Shown piece after piece: positions 25,347 through 34,210 of a stretch of DNA of 64,000 bases (the first letter of the stretch is position 1; each line of letters opens with the position of its first letter). Source of the stretch: REEB95 sp035934235 (GTDB lineage Bacteria > Pseudomonadota > Alphaproteobacteria > ATCC43930 > CGMCC-115725); the NCBI GenBank assembly GCA_035934235.1, contig DASYYB010000040.1:1-64000 (forward strand). The letters are read 5' to 3'. The translations under genes were made by a program, and so were the position numbers. The notes under the pieces are model-generated. The model saw only the letters and a program-made list of their open reading frames with translations. It did no database searches and was not told the DNA's origin.

Positions 25347-26042
25347 ATGATCGGAAGCGCCATGCCGGTGAACGTCACCAATCTTCCCACCGGTACCCAG
25401 TTGCCGTCGGCGTCGAACAGCGCCGCCAGTGGCAGCAACACGACGCTGACGCAGAACGATTTCTTCCACCTGATGACCACGCAGCTCGAGTCACAGGATC
25501 CGCTCAATCCAATGAACAGCGACCAATACGCCGCGGAATTGGCGCAATTCTCGACCGCCAACGGCGTGCAGCAGTTGCAGACGACCGTGAGCGGAATCGG
25601 TCAGCAGATCGCGTCGGCCGCCGGCGTCCAGGCTTCGAGCCTGGTCGGCCACGACGTTGCGGTCAGCGGCAACCTACTCGCCTTTGCCGGCAGTGGCTCG
25701 GCGCCAGGCGCGTTCAACCTCGCGTCGGCGGCCGCCAACGTCACCGTGACGGTCAAGGACGGCAACGGCAATCAAGTTGCGAACATCAATCTCGGTCCGC
25801 TCAACGCCGGCATACAGAACTTCACTTGGAACGGCGCCAAGACTGGCGGCGGCACCGCCGCAGCCGGCGCCTATACCTTCCAGATCAACGCGCTCGATAC
25901 CAAAGGTAACGCCGTCGCGGCTGCGTCCTACGCGGTCGTGCCGGTCGCTGGCGTCACGCTCAACGGCCAAAACGGCCCCACCGTCACGCTCGCCGGCGGC
26001 CTCGGGTCCGTGACCCTCGATCAGATTCATCAGATCTACTGA
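25347..26042 (+). CDS. flgD: Hook-capping protein FlgD
   Basis: A 231-residue protein with a GGAGG ribosome site. The N-terminal signature Leu-Thr-Gln-Asn-Asp-Phe-Phe-His-Leu-Met-Thr-Thr-Gln-Leu-Glu with Gln-Asp-Pro-Leu-Asn-Pro-Met is clear. The Ig-like/TUDOR domains (about 95-225) include Gly-Ala-Tyr-Thr-Phe-Gln-Ile. FlgD caps the growing hook and is later replaced. flgE follows after 39 bases with its own ribosome site. Confidence 0.95.
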   Translation: MIGSAMPVNVTNLPTGTQLPSASNSAASGSNTTLTQNDFFHLMTTQLESQDPLNPMNSDQYAAELAQFSTANGVQQLQTTVSGIGQQIASAAGVQASSLVGHDVAVSGNLLAFAGSGSAPGAFNLASAAANVTVTVKDGNGNQVANINLGPLNAGIQNFTWNGAKTGGGTAAAGAYTFQINALDTKGNAVAAASYAVVPVAGVTLNGQNGPTVTLAGGLGSVTLDQIHQIY

Positions 26043-26081
26043 AACCCCGCATCAAGCCGAAAGCCACGGAGGACCTGAATC

Positions 26082-27335
26082 ATGTCGCTCAATACCGAAT
26101 TGATGGGCATCAACGCCGCCCAGACCAGCATCGACACGATCGGCAACAACATCGCCAACATGAATACCGAGGGCTTCAAGGGCTCGAAAATGGAGTTCGC
26201 CGACCTTATCGGCACTTCGCTCGAAGGCACCTCGGGCAACACGCTGACCCCGGGCCAAGGTGTCGTCGCGTCGAACCTCTCGCAGCTCTTCACCGAGGGC
26301 ACGATTTCGCAGACCGGCAATCCGCTCGACCTGGCGATCAACGGCCAGGGGTTCTTCCAGATGCAGACAGACCAAGGCATCGAATACACCCGCGCCGGCT
26401 CGTTCCAGGTCAGCACCAACGGCTTCGTCGTCGATCCGGCGGGCAACAAGCTGATGGGCTATACCGCGGCCGGCAGTGGCGCCGCGCTCGGCGCCGTTGG
26501 TGATCTCCAAGTCAGCCGTTCGACCCTGCCGGCGACGGCGACCTCGACACTCGGTCTCAACGTCACGCTGCCGACCACCGACACGGCGATTGCGGCGGCG
26601 TTCAATCCGTCGAACGCGTCGACCTACGACGAAAGCACCGCGACCACGGTCTACGACAGCGTCGGCACCGGCTATACGCTGACCAGCTATTTCACGCGGG
26701 TGAGCGGCAGCGGCACACCCAACAAATGGCAAGTTGATTGGCAGCTCACCGATTCAACTTCCGGCAAGGCTCTTGCGTCGGGCACCGGACCGCGGCTCAC
26801 CTTCAGCAGCGCCGGCGCGTTGACCGGCGCGACGTCCGGCGCGGGCACGACCGTGTCGGTGCCCACGGCGAAACTGCCCGACGGCGCGTCGCCACTGAAC
26901 GTCACCTACAATTTCAACGGCACGACGCTGTCGAGCCAGACCTTCGGCGTCAACGCGATCGCCAACAACGGCAACAGCGCCGGCACTTTCACCGGCATTC
27001 AAATCAGCTCCACCGGCCAGATCATCGGCCAATACTCAAACGGTCAGACCAAGGCATTCGGAACCATCGCCCTGGCCAATTTCGAGAACCCGCAAGGCCT
27101 GACGCCGATGACCGGCACGTTCTGGCAGGCGACGCTGGCGTCGGGTCCGGCGCTGCTCGCCGCGCCGAACACGCAAGGTCTCGGCACGCTGCAATCGGGC
27201 GCGCTCGAAGGATCGAACGTCGATCTCTCGACCCAACTCGTCAGCCTCATCGTCGCGCAGCAAGCCTTCCAGGCCAACGCGCAGGCGATCAGCTACGAGC
27301 AGCAGAACATCCAGCACCTGCTCAACATCCAGTAA
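26082..27335 (+). CDS. flgE: Flagellar hook protein FlgE
   Basis: A 417-residue protein. The N-terminus (Ile-Gly-Asn-Asn-Ile-Ala-Asn-Met-Asn-Thr-Glu-Gly-Phe-Lys-Gly) and C-terminus (Leu-Gln-Ser-Gly-Ala-Leu-Glu-Gly-Ser-Asn-Val-Asp) are the conserved rod/hook ends, and the Phe-Phe-Gln-Met loop domain and a long Thr/Ser-rich outer domain lie between. This length is usual for hook proteins, and hook is distinguished from FlgF and FlgG by the larger middle domain. It follows the cap gene flgD. Confidence 0.95.
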   Translation: MSLNTELMGINAAQTSIDTIGNNIANMNTEGFKGSKMEFADLIGTSLEGTSGNTLTPGQGVVASNLSQLFTEGTISQTGNPLDLAINGQGFFQMQTDQGIEYTRAGSFQVSTNGFVVDPAGNKLMGYTAAGSGAALGAVGDLQVSRSTLPATATSTLGLNVTLPTTDTAIAAAFNPSNASTYDESTATTVYDSVGTGYTLTSYFTRVSGSGTPNKWQVDWQLTDSTSGKALASGTGPRLTFSSAGALTGATSGAGTTVSVPTAKLPDGASPLNVTYNFNGTTLSSQTFGVNAIANNGNSAGTFTGIQISSTGQIIGQYSNGQTKAFGTIALANFENPQGLTPMTGTFWQATLASGPALLAAPNTQGLGTLQSGALEGSNVDLSTQLVSLIVAQQAFQANAQAISYEQQNIQHLLNIQ

Positions 27336-27351
27336 TCGAGGCCGTACCGCG

Positions 27352-28095
27352 ATGAGCGATCAGCTGATGTATCTGCTGATGACCGGTATGAACTCGATTC
27401 AGGACCGGATGACCGCCTCGACCAACAACTTGGCCAACGCCGGCACCACGGGCTTCAAGGCGCAGCAGCCGGCGTTCGAGGCGGTGCCGTTCTACGGCCA
27501 GGGGCTGCCCAATCGTGCCGCCGTCGTGACGCAGGAGGAGCAGCCGAACTTCGCATCAGGACCGATCCAGGTCACGGGGCGGCCGCTCGACGTCGCCGTC
27601 AATGGTCCGGGCTGGATCGGCGTCCAGGCGCCGGACGGCACGACCGCCTACACGCGCGATGGCTCACTCTACATCGCGCAGTCCGGGGCCTTGGAGACCG
27701 CGGGCGGTCATCCCGTGCTGGACCAGGGCGGCAACCCGATCGTTCTGCCGCCGATGAGCCAAATCACGATCGGCGCCGACGGTTCGATCTCAGGCGTGCC
27801 GCAGGGCCAACAGCCCGACCAGATCATGGTCCTCGCGCGCATGGGTCTCGCCAATCCGCCGGCGCAGAATATGAAACGGCGTCCCGACGGGCTGTTTCAG
27901 GATGGCAACGGTAAGTTCACCGTCGACAGCAACGTGACGCTGCAAGTCGGCGCGCTCGAAGGCAGCAACGTCAGTTCGGTCGGCGTCATGGTCGACATGA
28001 TCAAGAATACGCGCTTGTTCCAAATGCAGACGCAAATGCTCCACTCGGTCGCGACGATGGGCGCGGGCAGTCAAAGCCCGCTCACGCTGCAATAG
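27352..28095 (+). CDS. flgF: Flagellar rod protein FlgF
   Basis: A 247-residue protein with the flagellar basal body rod N-terminal motif (Ser-Thr-Asn-Asn-Leu-Ala-Asn-Ala-Gly-Thr-Thr-Gly-Phe-Lys-Ala) and the C-terminal Val-Gly-Ala-Leu-Glu-Gly-Ser-Asn-Val-Ser-Ser-Val-Gly-Val-Met-Val-Asp-Met-Ile segment. FlgF starts the distal part of the rod. It begins 16 bases after flgE and is followed by flgG, the standard order that separates it from the similar FlgG. Confidence 0.94.
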   Translation: MSDQLMYLLMTGMNSIQDRMTASTNNLANAGTTGFKAQQPAFEAVPFYGQGLPNRAAVVTQEEQPNFASGPIQVTGRPLDVAVNGPGWIGVQAPDGTTAYTRDGSLYIAQSGALETAGGHPVLDQGGNPIVLPPMSQITIGADGSISGVPQGQQPDQIMVLARMGLANPPAQNMKRRPDGLFQDGNGKFTVDSNVTLQVGALEGSNVSSVGVMVDMIKNTRLFQMQTQMLHSVATMGAGSQSPLTLQ

Positions 28096-28130
28096 GCGTG
28101 TAACCGGCAACACATCAATCAGAGGACATC

Positions 28131-28919
28131 ATGATTCAATCTTTGGCGATCGTCCGCACCGGGCTCGAAGGCGAGCAAACCAAGATGGACGTCATCGCGA
28201 ACAACCTGGCCAATCTCAACACCGCCGGTTTCAAGGCGATCAGGCCGGTTTTCCAGGATCTGCTGTATCAGAACGCGACCCAGGCGGGCGGCTTTACCTC
28301 GCAGAACACCAATTATCCATCCGGCTTGCAGACCGGCACCGGCGCCAACGTCATTGCCACCGAACCCATCATCACGCAGGGCGGTTTGCAGCAGACCGGC
28401 AACGCGCTCGACGCCGCCATCAACGGCAATGGCTATTTCCAGATTCTCATGCCATCGGGCACGGTTGCCTATACGCGCGACGGCAGCTTTGCGCTCAACG
28501 CCCAAGGCCAAGTGGTGACCGCGAACGGCTACCAGCTCCAGCCGCCGATCACGATCCCGCCGGGCGCGCAATCGGTCACCATCGGTACCGACGGCACAGT
28601 CAGCGTCCAACTCCAGGGCCAGTCGACGCCGACACAGATCGGTCTCATCCAGCTCGCCAGCTTCATCAATCCGGCGGGGTTACAATCGATCGGCAACGAC
28701 CTCGCGATCCAGACGCAATCGTCGGGTTCGCCGACGCCGGGGAAGGGCGGAAGCAACGGGCTCGGCACGATCCAGCAGGGCTATCTCGAATCCTCCAACG
28801 TCTCCGTGGTCAACGAGATGGTCGACATGATCGAGACCGAACGCGCCTACGAGCTCAACACCCAGGCGGCGAAGAACGTCAACGACATGCTCGGGTTCCT
28901 CAACAACACGACGGCGTGA
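28131..28919 (+). CDS. flgG: Flagellar distal rod protein FlgG
   Basis: A 262-residue protein beginning with the highly conserved FlgG start (Met-Ile-Gln-Ser-Leu-x-Ile-x-Arg-Thr-Gly-Leu-Glu), then Val-Ile-Ala-Asn-Asn-Leu-Ala-Asn-Leu-Asn-Thr-Ala-Gly-Phe-Lys. It ends in the family C-terminus with Glu-Arg-Ala-Tyr-Glu-Leu-Asn. It forms the stiff distal rod. An AGAGGA-type ribosome site precedes the ATG. flgH follows after seven bases. Confidence 0.96.
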   Translation: MIQSLAIVRTGLEGEQTKMDVIANNLANLNTAGFKAIRPVFQDLLYQNATQAGGFTSQNTNYPSGLQTGTGANVIATEPIITQGGLQQTGNALDAAINGNGYFQILMPSGTVAYTRDGSFALNAQGQVVTANGYQLQPPITIPPGAQSVTIGTDGTVSVQLQGQSTPTQIGLIQLASFINPAGLQSIGNDLAIQTQSSGSPTPGKGGSNGLGTIQQGYLESSNVSVVNEMVDMIETERAYELNTQAAKNVNDMLGFLNNTTA

Positions 28920-28926
28920 GCGAACG

Positions 28927-29661
28927 ATGCGTCGGGTTTCTACACTGGTCACGTTGGCCGTGCTCGGCGCCGGCCTTGGCGGTTGCGAGCAGCCGCCCGG
29001 CCATTTGCCGATGGCGACGACGGCGCTTGGCCCGTTGCCGGGCGACCAAGGCGAGCAGCTTCCGGCCACCAACGGCGCCATCTACCAGACGACGGCCGAA
29101 GGCAATGGCGGCCTGGAGCTGTTTCAGGATCATCGCGCCTACCAGGTCGGCGACATCATCACCGTCGCGATCGCACAGACCGCGGCGGCCAGCAAGAACG
29201 TCAGCCAGAACATCGGCCGCAGCGACAGCATCAACAGCACGGTCGGCAACTTCTTCGGTGTGCCGCTGGCGTTCGGCCGCAGCCACGACAACGGCACGAC
29301 GCTGAACAAATTCAATCCGAACCTTTCCTACAACAGCGCCAACTCGCTCAAGGGCAGCGGCTCGACCGCGCAAAGCGACAGCGTCATCACCACGGTTTCG
29401 GCCATGGTGCAGCACATCCGCCCGAACGGCGACCTCGTCATCAAAGGTGAGAACGTGGTCCAGCTCGTTGGCGGCAAGGAATACATCCGCATCGCCGGCG
29501 TGGTGCGGCCGGAAGACATTTCCAGCAACACCGTGTCGTCGATCCGCATGGCCGAGGGCTACATCGAGTTCAGCGGCGACGGTGAAACCTATCTGGCGCC
29601 GAAAATGGGATTCCTTCAGCGCCTGTTCATGACAGTCAGCACGCTATGGCCCGATTTCTAG
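28927..29661 (+). CDS. flgH: Flagellar L-ring lipoprotein FlgH
   Basis: A 244-residue protein with a lipoprotein signal (Leu-Gly-Gly-Cys, lipidated Cys21). The mature part has the FlgH core: Asp-Ile-Ile-Thr-Val-Ala-Ile near residue 78, Gly-Ser-Gly-Ser-Thr-Ala-Gln and the Asn-Gly-Asp-Leu-Val-Ile-Lys-Gly-Glu segment, with the final Arg-x-Glu-Asp-Ile region. It forms the outer-membrane L ring, confirming a two-membrane cell. The last 16 bases overlap the flgI start. Confidence 0.95.
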   Translation: MRRVSTLVTLAVLGAGLGGCEQPPGHLPMATTALGPLPGDQGEQLPATNGAIYQTTAEGNGGLELFQDHRAYQVGDIITVAIAQTAAASKNVSQNIGRSDSINSTVGNFFGVPLAFGRSHDNGTTLNKFNPNLSYNSANSLKGSGSTAQSDSVITTVSAMVQHIRPNGDLVIKGENVVQLVGGKEYIRIAGVVRPEDISSNTVSSIRMAEGYIEFSGDGETYLAPKMGFLQRLFMTVSTLWPDF

Positions 29662-30758
29662 CCCTGATCGTCGCCGCTTTCCTGCTCGTCCATGCGGGCG
29701 TTGCGCAGGCGGAGCGCGTCAAGGATATCGCCACCGTCGAAGGCCAACGCGGCAACCAGCTCATCGGCTATGGCCTGGTCGTCGGCTTGGCCGGCACCGG
29801 CGACCAGACGACGCAGATCCCCTACAGCGTACAGGCGATCCGCAACATGATCGCGCATATGGGGTTGACGCTCGATCCCAACGCCTTTCTTCAGCCCAAC
29901 ACCGTCGCGGCGGCGATGGTGACGGCGACGCTGCCAACCTTCATGGCGGCCGGGCAGTCGATCGACGTGACTGTGTCGGCGATGGGCAACGCCCAGAGCC
30001 TGCGCGGCGGCGTGCTGTTGATGACCGAATTGCGCGGCGCCGACGGTCAAGTGTACGCGATCGCTCAGGGTTCAGTCCTGGTCAGCGGCTTCAGCGCTTC
30101 CGGCCAGGCGGCGTCGGCGACCGTCAACGTGCCGACGGTCGGCCATATTCCCGACGGCGCGACCGTCGAGCGCGCGGTGCACGCGCAATACGCGTCGGCG
30201 CGCGATGGCAGCATCCTGCTCAATCTCGATACGGCATCGTTCGGCAACGCCACGCGGCTGGCGGACGCGCTCAACCACCGCTTCGGCGTCGACACGGCGC
30301 TGACGCTGGGTCCGGGCCAGGTGCAGGTTCGCGGTCCGGCTGATCCGCAGCGCCGCGTGCCGTTCCTCGCCAAGCTGCTCGACGTCGAGGTCACGCCCGA
30401 CAGTCCGCCGGCCGAAGTCGTCATCGACGCGCAAAGCGGCACGGTGGTCATGGGCGCCGACGTCACGTTGACCGAAGCCGCGGTGGCATACGGCAATCTC
30501 TCCATCGCCATCGCCGAGACGCCGCAAGTCGCCCAGCCGCTGCCGTTCAGCAACACCGGCACGACGCAGGTCGTGAATCGTACGCAGATCAACGCCGAGG
30601 AAAAAACCGCCAAGATCATCGAGGTCAAGGCGGCGCCGAAAATCTCGGACATCGTGCGCAATCTCAACGCCATCGGCGCAACCTCGTCCGATCTGATCGC
30701 GATTTTGCAGGCGCTGCGCTCGGCCGGCGCGCTGCACGCGCATTTGAAGGTGCTGTGA
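29646..30758 (+). CDS. flgI: Flagellar P-ring protein FlgI
   Basis: A 370-residue secreted protein with a signal peptide cleaved near Val-Ala-Gln-Ala. The mature start Glu-Arg-Val-Lys-Asp-Ile-Ala and the segment Asn-Gln-Leu-Ile-Gly-Tyr-Gly-Leu-Val-Val-Gly-Leu-Ala-Gly-Thr-Gly-Asp are near-invariant in FlgI. It forms the periplasmic P ring around the rod with help from FlgA. Its start lies 16 bases inside flgH and it is followed at once by flgJ. Confidence 0.96.
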   Translation: MARFLALIVAAFLLVHAGVAQAERVKDIATVEGQRGNQLIGYGLVVGLAGTGDQTTQIPYSVQAIRNMIAHMGLTLDPNAFLQPNTVAAAMVTATLPTFMAAGQSIDVTVSAMGNAQSLRGGVLLMTELRGADGQVYAIAQGSVLVSGFSASGQAASATVNVPTVGHIPDGATVERAVHAQYASARDGSILLNLDTASFGNATRLADALNHRFGVDTALTLGPGQVQVRGPADPQRRVPFLAKLLDVEVTPDSPPAEVVIDAQSGTVVMGADVTLTEAAVAYGNLSIAIAETPQVAQPLPFSNTGTTQVVNRTQINAEEKTAKIIEVKAAPKISDIVRNLNAIGATSSDLIAILQALRSAGALHAHLKVL

Positions 30759-30759
30759 G

Positions 30760-31848
30760 ATGGACGCGGCGGTCGCACAAAGCCTGGCCAGCGGCATCGA
30801 TCCGACGGCGATCGGAGCCCTCAAAGGGCATCCCAACGATCCGGCGGTGCGCCGTGCGGTCGCCGGCCAGTTCGGTGCGATGTTGATGGAAGGTCTGATG
30901 CGCAACGCCGACGGCAGCTCGCTGTCGATGGTGGACGGCGTCGGCAGCGACACCGTCAACACGCTTTATGCCAACGTGATGAGCCAGGTGGCGGCGTCGA
31001 GCAATCAGCTCGGCTTTGCCGACATGCTGTTGCAATCGATGCCGAAGGCCGTGCCGCCGCCGGTGACCAACGGTGCAGCACCGGCGCCACCGGCAGCAAC
31101 GACACCCGCTCCGGCGGCTGCCGGTGCAGGTTTTTCGCTCCAGCAATATTGGCAGGGACGCCACGTTATCGTTTCGCCGGGCGCCGCCTACGCGATCACG
31201 CCGTCGCCGACGGGAACACATCCCACCACGCCAGCCCGTCCTGCGCCTGTCGCCTTGCCAAGCGCTGTGCCGCCGACGTCACCATCGCCCTACGACGCGC
31301 CAGCGAGTCCGGCGGCGCAACTTGCGCCGTCAGGCGGTTCGACCGCGGCCGAACGCCAGCGCTTTGCCGCGACCCTGGCGCCGTTGCTGCAAGGCGCGGC
31401 GCAAAGCCTGGGCGTGTCGCCCAACGTCTTGCTCGCCCAGGCGGCGCTCGAAAGCGGTTGGGGCCGCTCAATGCCGGGCAACAATCTCTTCGGCGTCAAG
31501 GCGGGCGCCGGTTGGAGCGGCGGCACCGTGCGGGCCTATACGCACGAGGCGTCGGCCGCCGGCGAAGTCGGCCAGACGACCCAGTTCCGCGCCTATCCCA
31601 GCTTGGCGGCAGCGGTCGCCGATTACGTTCAATTGATCGGGCACAATGCGCGCTATCGCGCCGCGCTCGGTGCTGGCGGCGATCCGCTGGCCTACGGTCA
31701 GGCGCTGGTCGCCGGCGGTTATGCCACCGATCCGGATTATGCCAACAAGCTCGCAGCGGTTGCTGGCAGTCCGACGATCACCGCTGCCCTCGGTACGCCG
31801 GCCGGCACCGCTCTCGCGCAGGTGGCAACGGCGAGCGGTGCCACGTGA
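30760..31848 (+). CDS. flgJ: Bifunctional FlgJ: rod-binding plus glucosaminidase-type domain
   Basis: A 362-residue protein. Residues about 25-90 are the rod-binding domain (Phe-Gly-Ala-Met-Leu-Met-Glu-Gly-Leu-Met-Arg). A Pro/Thr-rich linker follows, and residues about 200-345 are a glucosaminidase/muramidase domain with the Ala-Gln-Ala-Ala-Leu-Glu-Ser-Gly-Trp-Gly motif carrying the catalytic Glu. It scaffolds the rod and opens peptidoglycan. Two-domain FlgJ is typical of beta/gammaproteobacteria, while several alphaproteobacteria have a single-domain form plus a separate lytic enzyme. The stop overlaps the next start. Confidence 0.92.
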   Translation: MDAAVAQSLASGIDPTAIGALKGHPNDPAVRRAVAGQFGAMLMEGLMRNADGSSLSMVDGVGSDTVNTLYANVMSQVAASSNQLGFADMLLQSMPKAVPPPVTNGAAPAPPAATTPAPAAAGAGFSLQQYWQGRHVIVSPGAAYAITPSPTGTHPTTPARPAPVALPSAVPPTSPSPYDAPASPAAQLAPSGGSTAAERQRFAATLAPLLQGAAQSLGVSPNVLLAQAALESGWGRSMPGNNLFGVKAGAGWSGGTVRAYTHEASAAGEVGQTTQFRAYPSLAAAVADYVQLIGHNARYRAALGAGGDPLAYGQALVAGGYATDPDYANKLAAVAGSPTITAALGTPAGTALAQVATASGAT

Positions 31849-32213
31849 GCGGCGACCCGATGGTCGAACAGGAACGGCGCATGATGCAGCGCTTACTGCG
31901 CCTGTTCCGGCTCGAGCGCGACGGACGCGCCGAACACTGGCCGATCGGCCTCGTCTTCGCGCTCATCGCGCGCCGCCGCCGCTATATCGAGGATCTGATG
32001 AGCCTCGATGCCGAACGCCGCCGCCGCGGCGCGACGGCCGACGGCGGTCTTGATGATGCCGCCAAGGCGCTGGTGCGCGAGATCGGCGACGCGCTGCAAC
32101 CTGCCGAGGCGCGCACCGAGCGGCTGCGGTCCGACGTCAAGGCGCTGCGCGGCGAGGGCACGAATTCGGGCGTGAAGGGCTTTTCCAGCGGTCGGGTTCT
32201 GGGACGGAGCTGA
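31845..32213 (+). CDS. Small charged protein between flgJ and flgK, unknown
   Basis: A 122-residue, very Arg-rich and largely helical protein with no recognised domain. A GTG overlapping the flgJ stop by four bases is the likely start; an ATG 15 bases later is the alternative. It ends two bases before flgK. This position and helical make-up would suit a FlgK/FlgL chaperone or assembly factor, but the stronger FlgN candidate lies next to flgA, so no function is claimed. Confidence 0.7.
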   Translation: MSGDPMVEQERRMMQRLLRLFRLERDGRAEHWPIGLVFALIARRRRYIEDLMSLDAERRRRGATADGGLDDAAKALVREIGDALQPAEARTERLRSDVKALRGEGTNSGVKGFSSGRVLGRS

Positions 32214-32215
32214 GC

Positions 32216-34198
32216 ATGGGCGGCATCAATCAGGTTCTCGACAGCGCGCTTTCAGGCCTGCTTGCGGCGCAACAAGGCATGGCGACCGAAGCCAACAACA
32301 CCTCGAACGTCAACACGCCGGGTTACGCGGTCGAAGGGCTCAACCAGATCGAAACCATGAGCGCCATGGGGCCGATCGGCGGCATCGGCACCGGCACGTC
32401 GGTGGTCTCAATCCAGCGCAGTTTCGACCAATACGTCTATCAGGAGATGGTGCAGGCGGATTCCGTGAACCAGGCCGCGCAAGTCGTGCTGTCGGGCACG
32501 AGCTCGCTGTCGTCGGTGTTTCCGCTGGCGTCCGGCGGCGCCGGCGGACTCGGCAAGATCATCGGCAGTTTTTTCACGGCCGCAAATACCGTCGCGCAGG
32601 AGCCGGCGAATCTCTCCAACCGCGACGCCTTCTTGAGCAGCGCGCAGCAGGTGACGTCGCTGTTCCAGTCGATCGGCAGCCAGCTCGCCTCCAACATCAG
32701 TACGGTCAACGGCCAGATCACACAATCGGTGGCGCAGATCGACAATCTCGCCACCCAGATCGCGCAGATCAACAAAGACATCTTGAGCAAGAGCGGGCCG
32801 TCGGATTCGGCGACCAACAGTCTCATCGACCAGGCGGACCATCTCGTCCAGCAGCTTGGCGAGCAGGTCGGAATCACCGTCTCGCCGGGTGCCAGCGGCA
32901 CCATGGACGTCTATCTCGCGAACGGTATGGCGCTGGTCAACGGCGCGACGTCGTACAGTCTCGCCGGCGCGTCCGGCAGCTTCAACGACGGCACCTTGGC
33001 GATCAAATATTCGCCGAACGGCGAAGACCTGACCAATCGGATCTCCGGCGGTCAGCTCGGCGGCCTGCTCAGCATGCGCTCGCAATATATCAGCGCCAAC
33101 GACAGCGTCGGTGGACTCGCCGTGGCATTGGCGTCCGCGATCAACGGCCAGCAGACGCTCGGCCTGACGCTCAACGGCCAGCTCGGCAAGGCGCTCTTCT
33201 CGGTGCCGGCGCCGGTGGTCTTCGCCGGCACCGGCAACACCGGCACCGCAACGGTCACCGCCGCGATCGCGAATTCCAATGCGTTCACGCCCAACGACTA
33301 CATCCTGACGCGCACGGCCGGCGGCTATCAGGCGGTCAACGTCCAGACCGGGCAGACCACGACGCTCGGCGCCGGGCCGACGCTGTCGCTCGACGGCATG
33401 ACGATCCAGGTCGCGGGCGTGGCCAATGTCGGCGATTCCTTCGAGATCGAGCCGACGCTCAAGGCGGCCACCGGGATCGCGGTCACGACGACCGATCCGT
33501 CGGCGATCGCCGCGGCGGCGCCTTATGTCGCGACCGCCGGCGTCATGACCAGCGGCGGCATCAAGAACACCAACATCGGCAACGTGACCATGACCGCTGG
33601 CGCACCCACGACGAGCGGTTCGCTGCCGGCCGGCACCGTCATCCTGCCGGCGGCCGACTTCGGCCAGCAGATGAGCGTCAAATTCACCTCGGCCACGAAG
33701 TTCAACGTGCTCAACAGCAGCAACGTCGTCATCGCGTCGGGTACCTACAGTGGCACCAACGGCGCCGAAATCGCGGCCGCGTATCCGTCACCGCCGGCGC
33801 CAGCCGGCGAGGTGGCAACCCTCACGCTGTCGGCCGGAACGCCGGTGACCGGCGACAGCTTTGTGATGACGCCGGGCGGCACCGGCAGCAACGGCAACAT
33901 GGTGGCAATGGCGAAATTGCAAACCGCCAGCCTGTTGTCCGGCCAGACGCTGAACGACGCCTATACCAAACTGGTGACCGACATCGGCGATCGCGGCGCC
34001 GAGGCCAACGCGGCCGGCCAGGCAGCTCAGTCGGTGTTCAACCGGGCGCAGAGTAACGAGCAGTCGATTTCCGGCGTCAATCTCGACGAGGAAGCGGCCA
34101 ATCTGGTTCAGCTACAACAGGCCTATCAGGCCAATGCCCAGGTGATCGGCACGATCCAATCGCTGATCTCGTCGCTGCTCACGGCGATGCACGGATAA
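32216..34198 (+). CDS. flgK: Hook-filament junction protein FlgK (HAP1)
   Basis: A 660-residue protein, slightly longer than many FlgK. The N-terminal Ser-Gly-Leu-Leu-Ala-Ala-Gln-Gln-Gly and Asn-Thr-Pro-Gly-Tyr motifs and the C-terminal Glu-Glu-Ala-Ala-Asn-Leu-Val-Gln-Leu-Gln-Gln-Ala-Tyr-Gln-Ala-Asn-Ala segment are diagnostic. Between them lies a large Thr/Gly/Ala-rich variable region. It joins hook to filament together with FlgL. A GGAG ribosome site precedes the ATG. Confidence 0.96.
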   Translation: MGGINQVLDSALSGLLAAQQGMATEANNTSNVNTPGYAVEGLNQIETMSAMGPIGGIGTGTSVVSIQRSFDQYVYQEMVQADSVNQAAQVVLSGTSSLSSVFPLASGGAGGLGKIIGSFFTAANTVAQEPANLSNRDAFLSSAQQVTSLFQSIGSQLASNISTVNGQITQSVAQIDNLATQIAQINKDILSKSGPSDSATNSLIDQADHLVQQLGEQVGITVSPGASGTMDVYLANGMALVNGATSYSLAGASGSFNDGTLAIKYSPNGEDLTNRISGGQLGGLLSMRSQYISANDSVGGLAVALASAINGQQTLGLTLNGQLGKALFSVPAPVVFAGTGNTGTATVTAAIANSNAFTPNDYILTRTAGGYQAVNVQTGQTTTLGAGPTLSLDGMTIQVAGVANVGDSFEIEPTLKAATGIAVTTTDPSAIAAAAPYVATAGVMTSGGIKNTNIGNVTMTAGAPTTSGSLPAGTVILPAADFGQQMSVKFTSATKFNVLNSSNVVIASGTYSGTNGAEIAAAYPSPPAPAGEVATLTLSAGTPVTGDSFVMTPGGTGSNGNMVAMAKLQTASLLSGQTLNDAYTKLVTDIGDRGAEANAAGQAAQSVFNRAQSNEQSISGVNLDEEAANLVQLQQAYQANAQVIGTIQSLISSLLTAMHG

Positions 34199-34210
34199 GG
34201 GGGATCGGCC

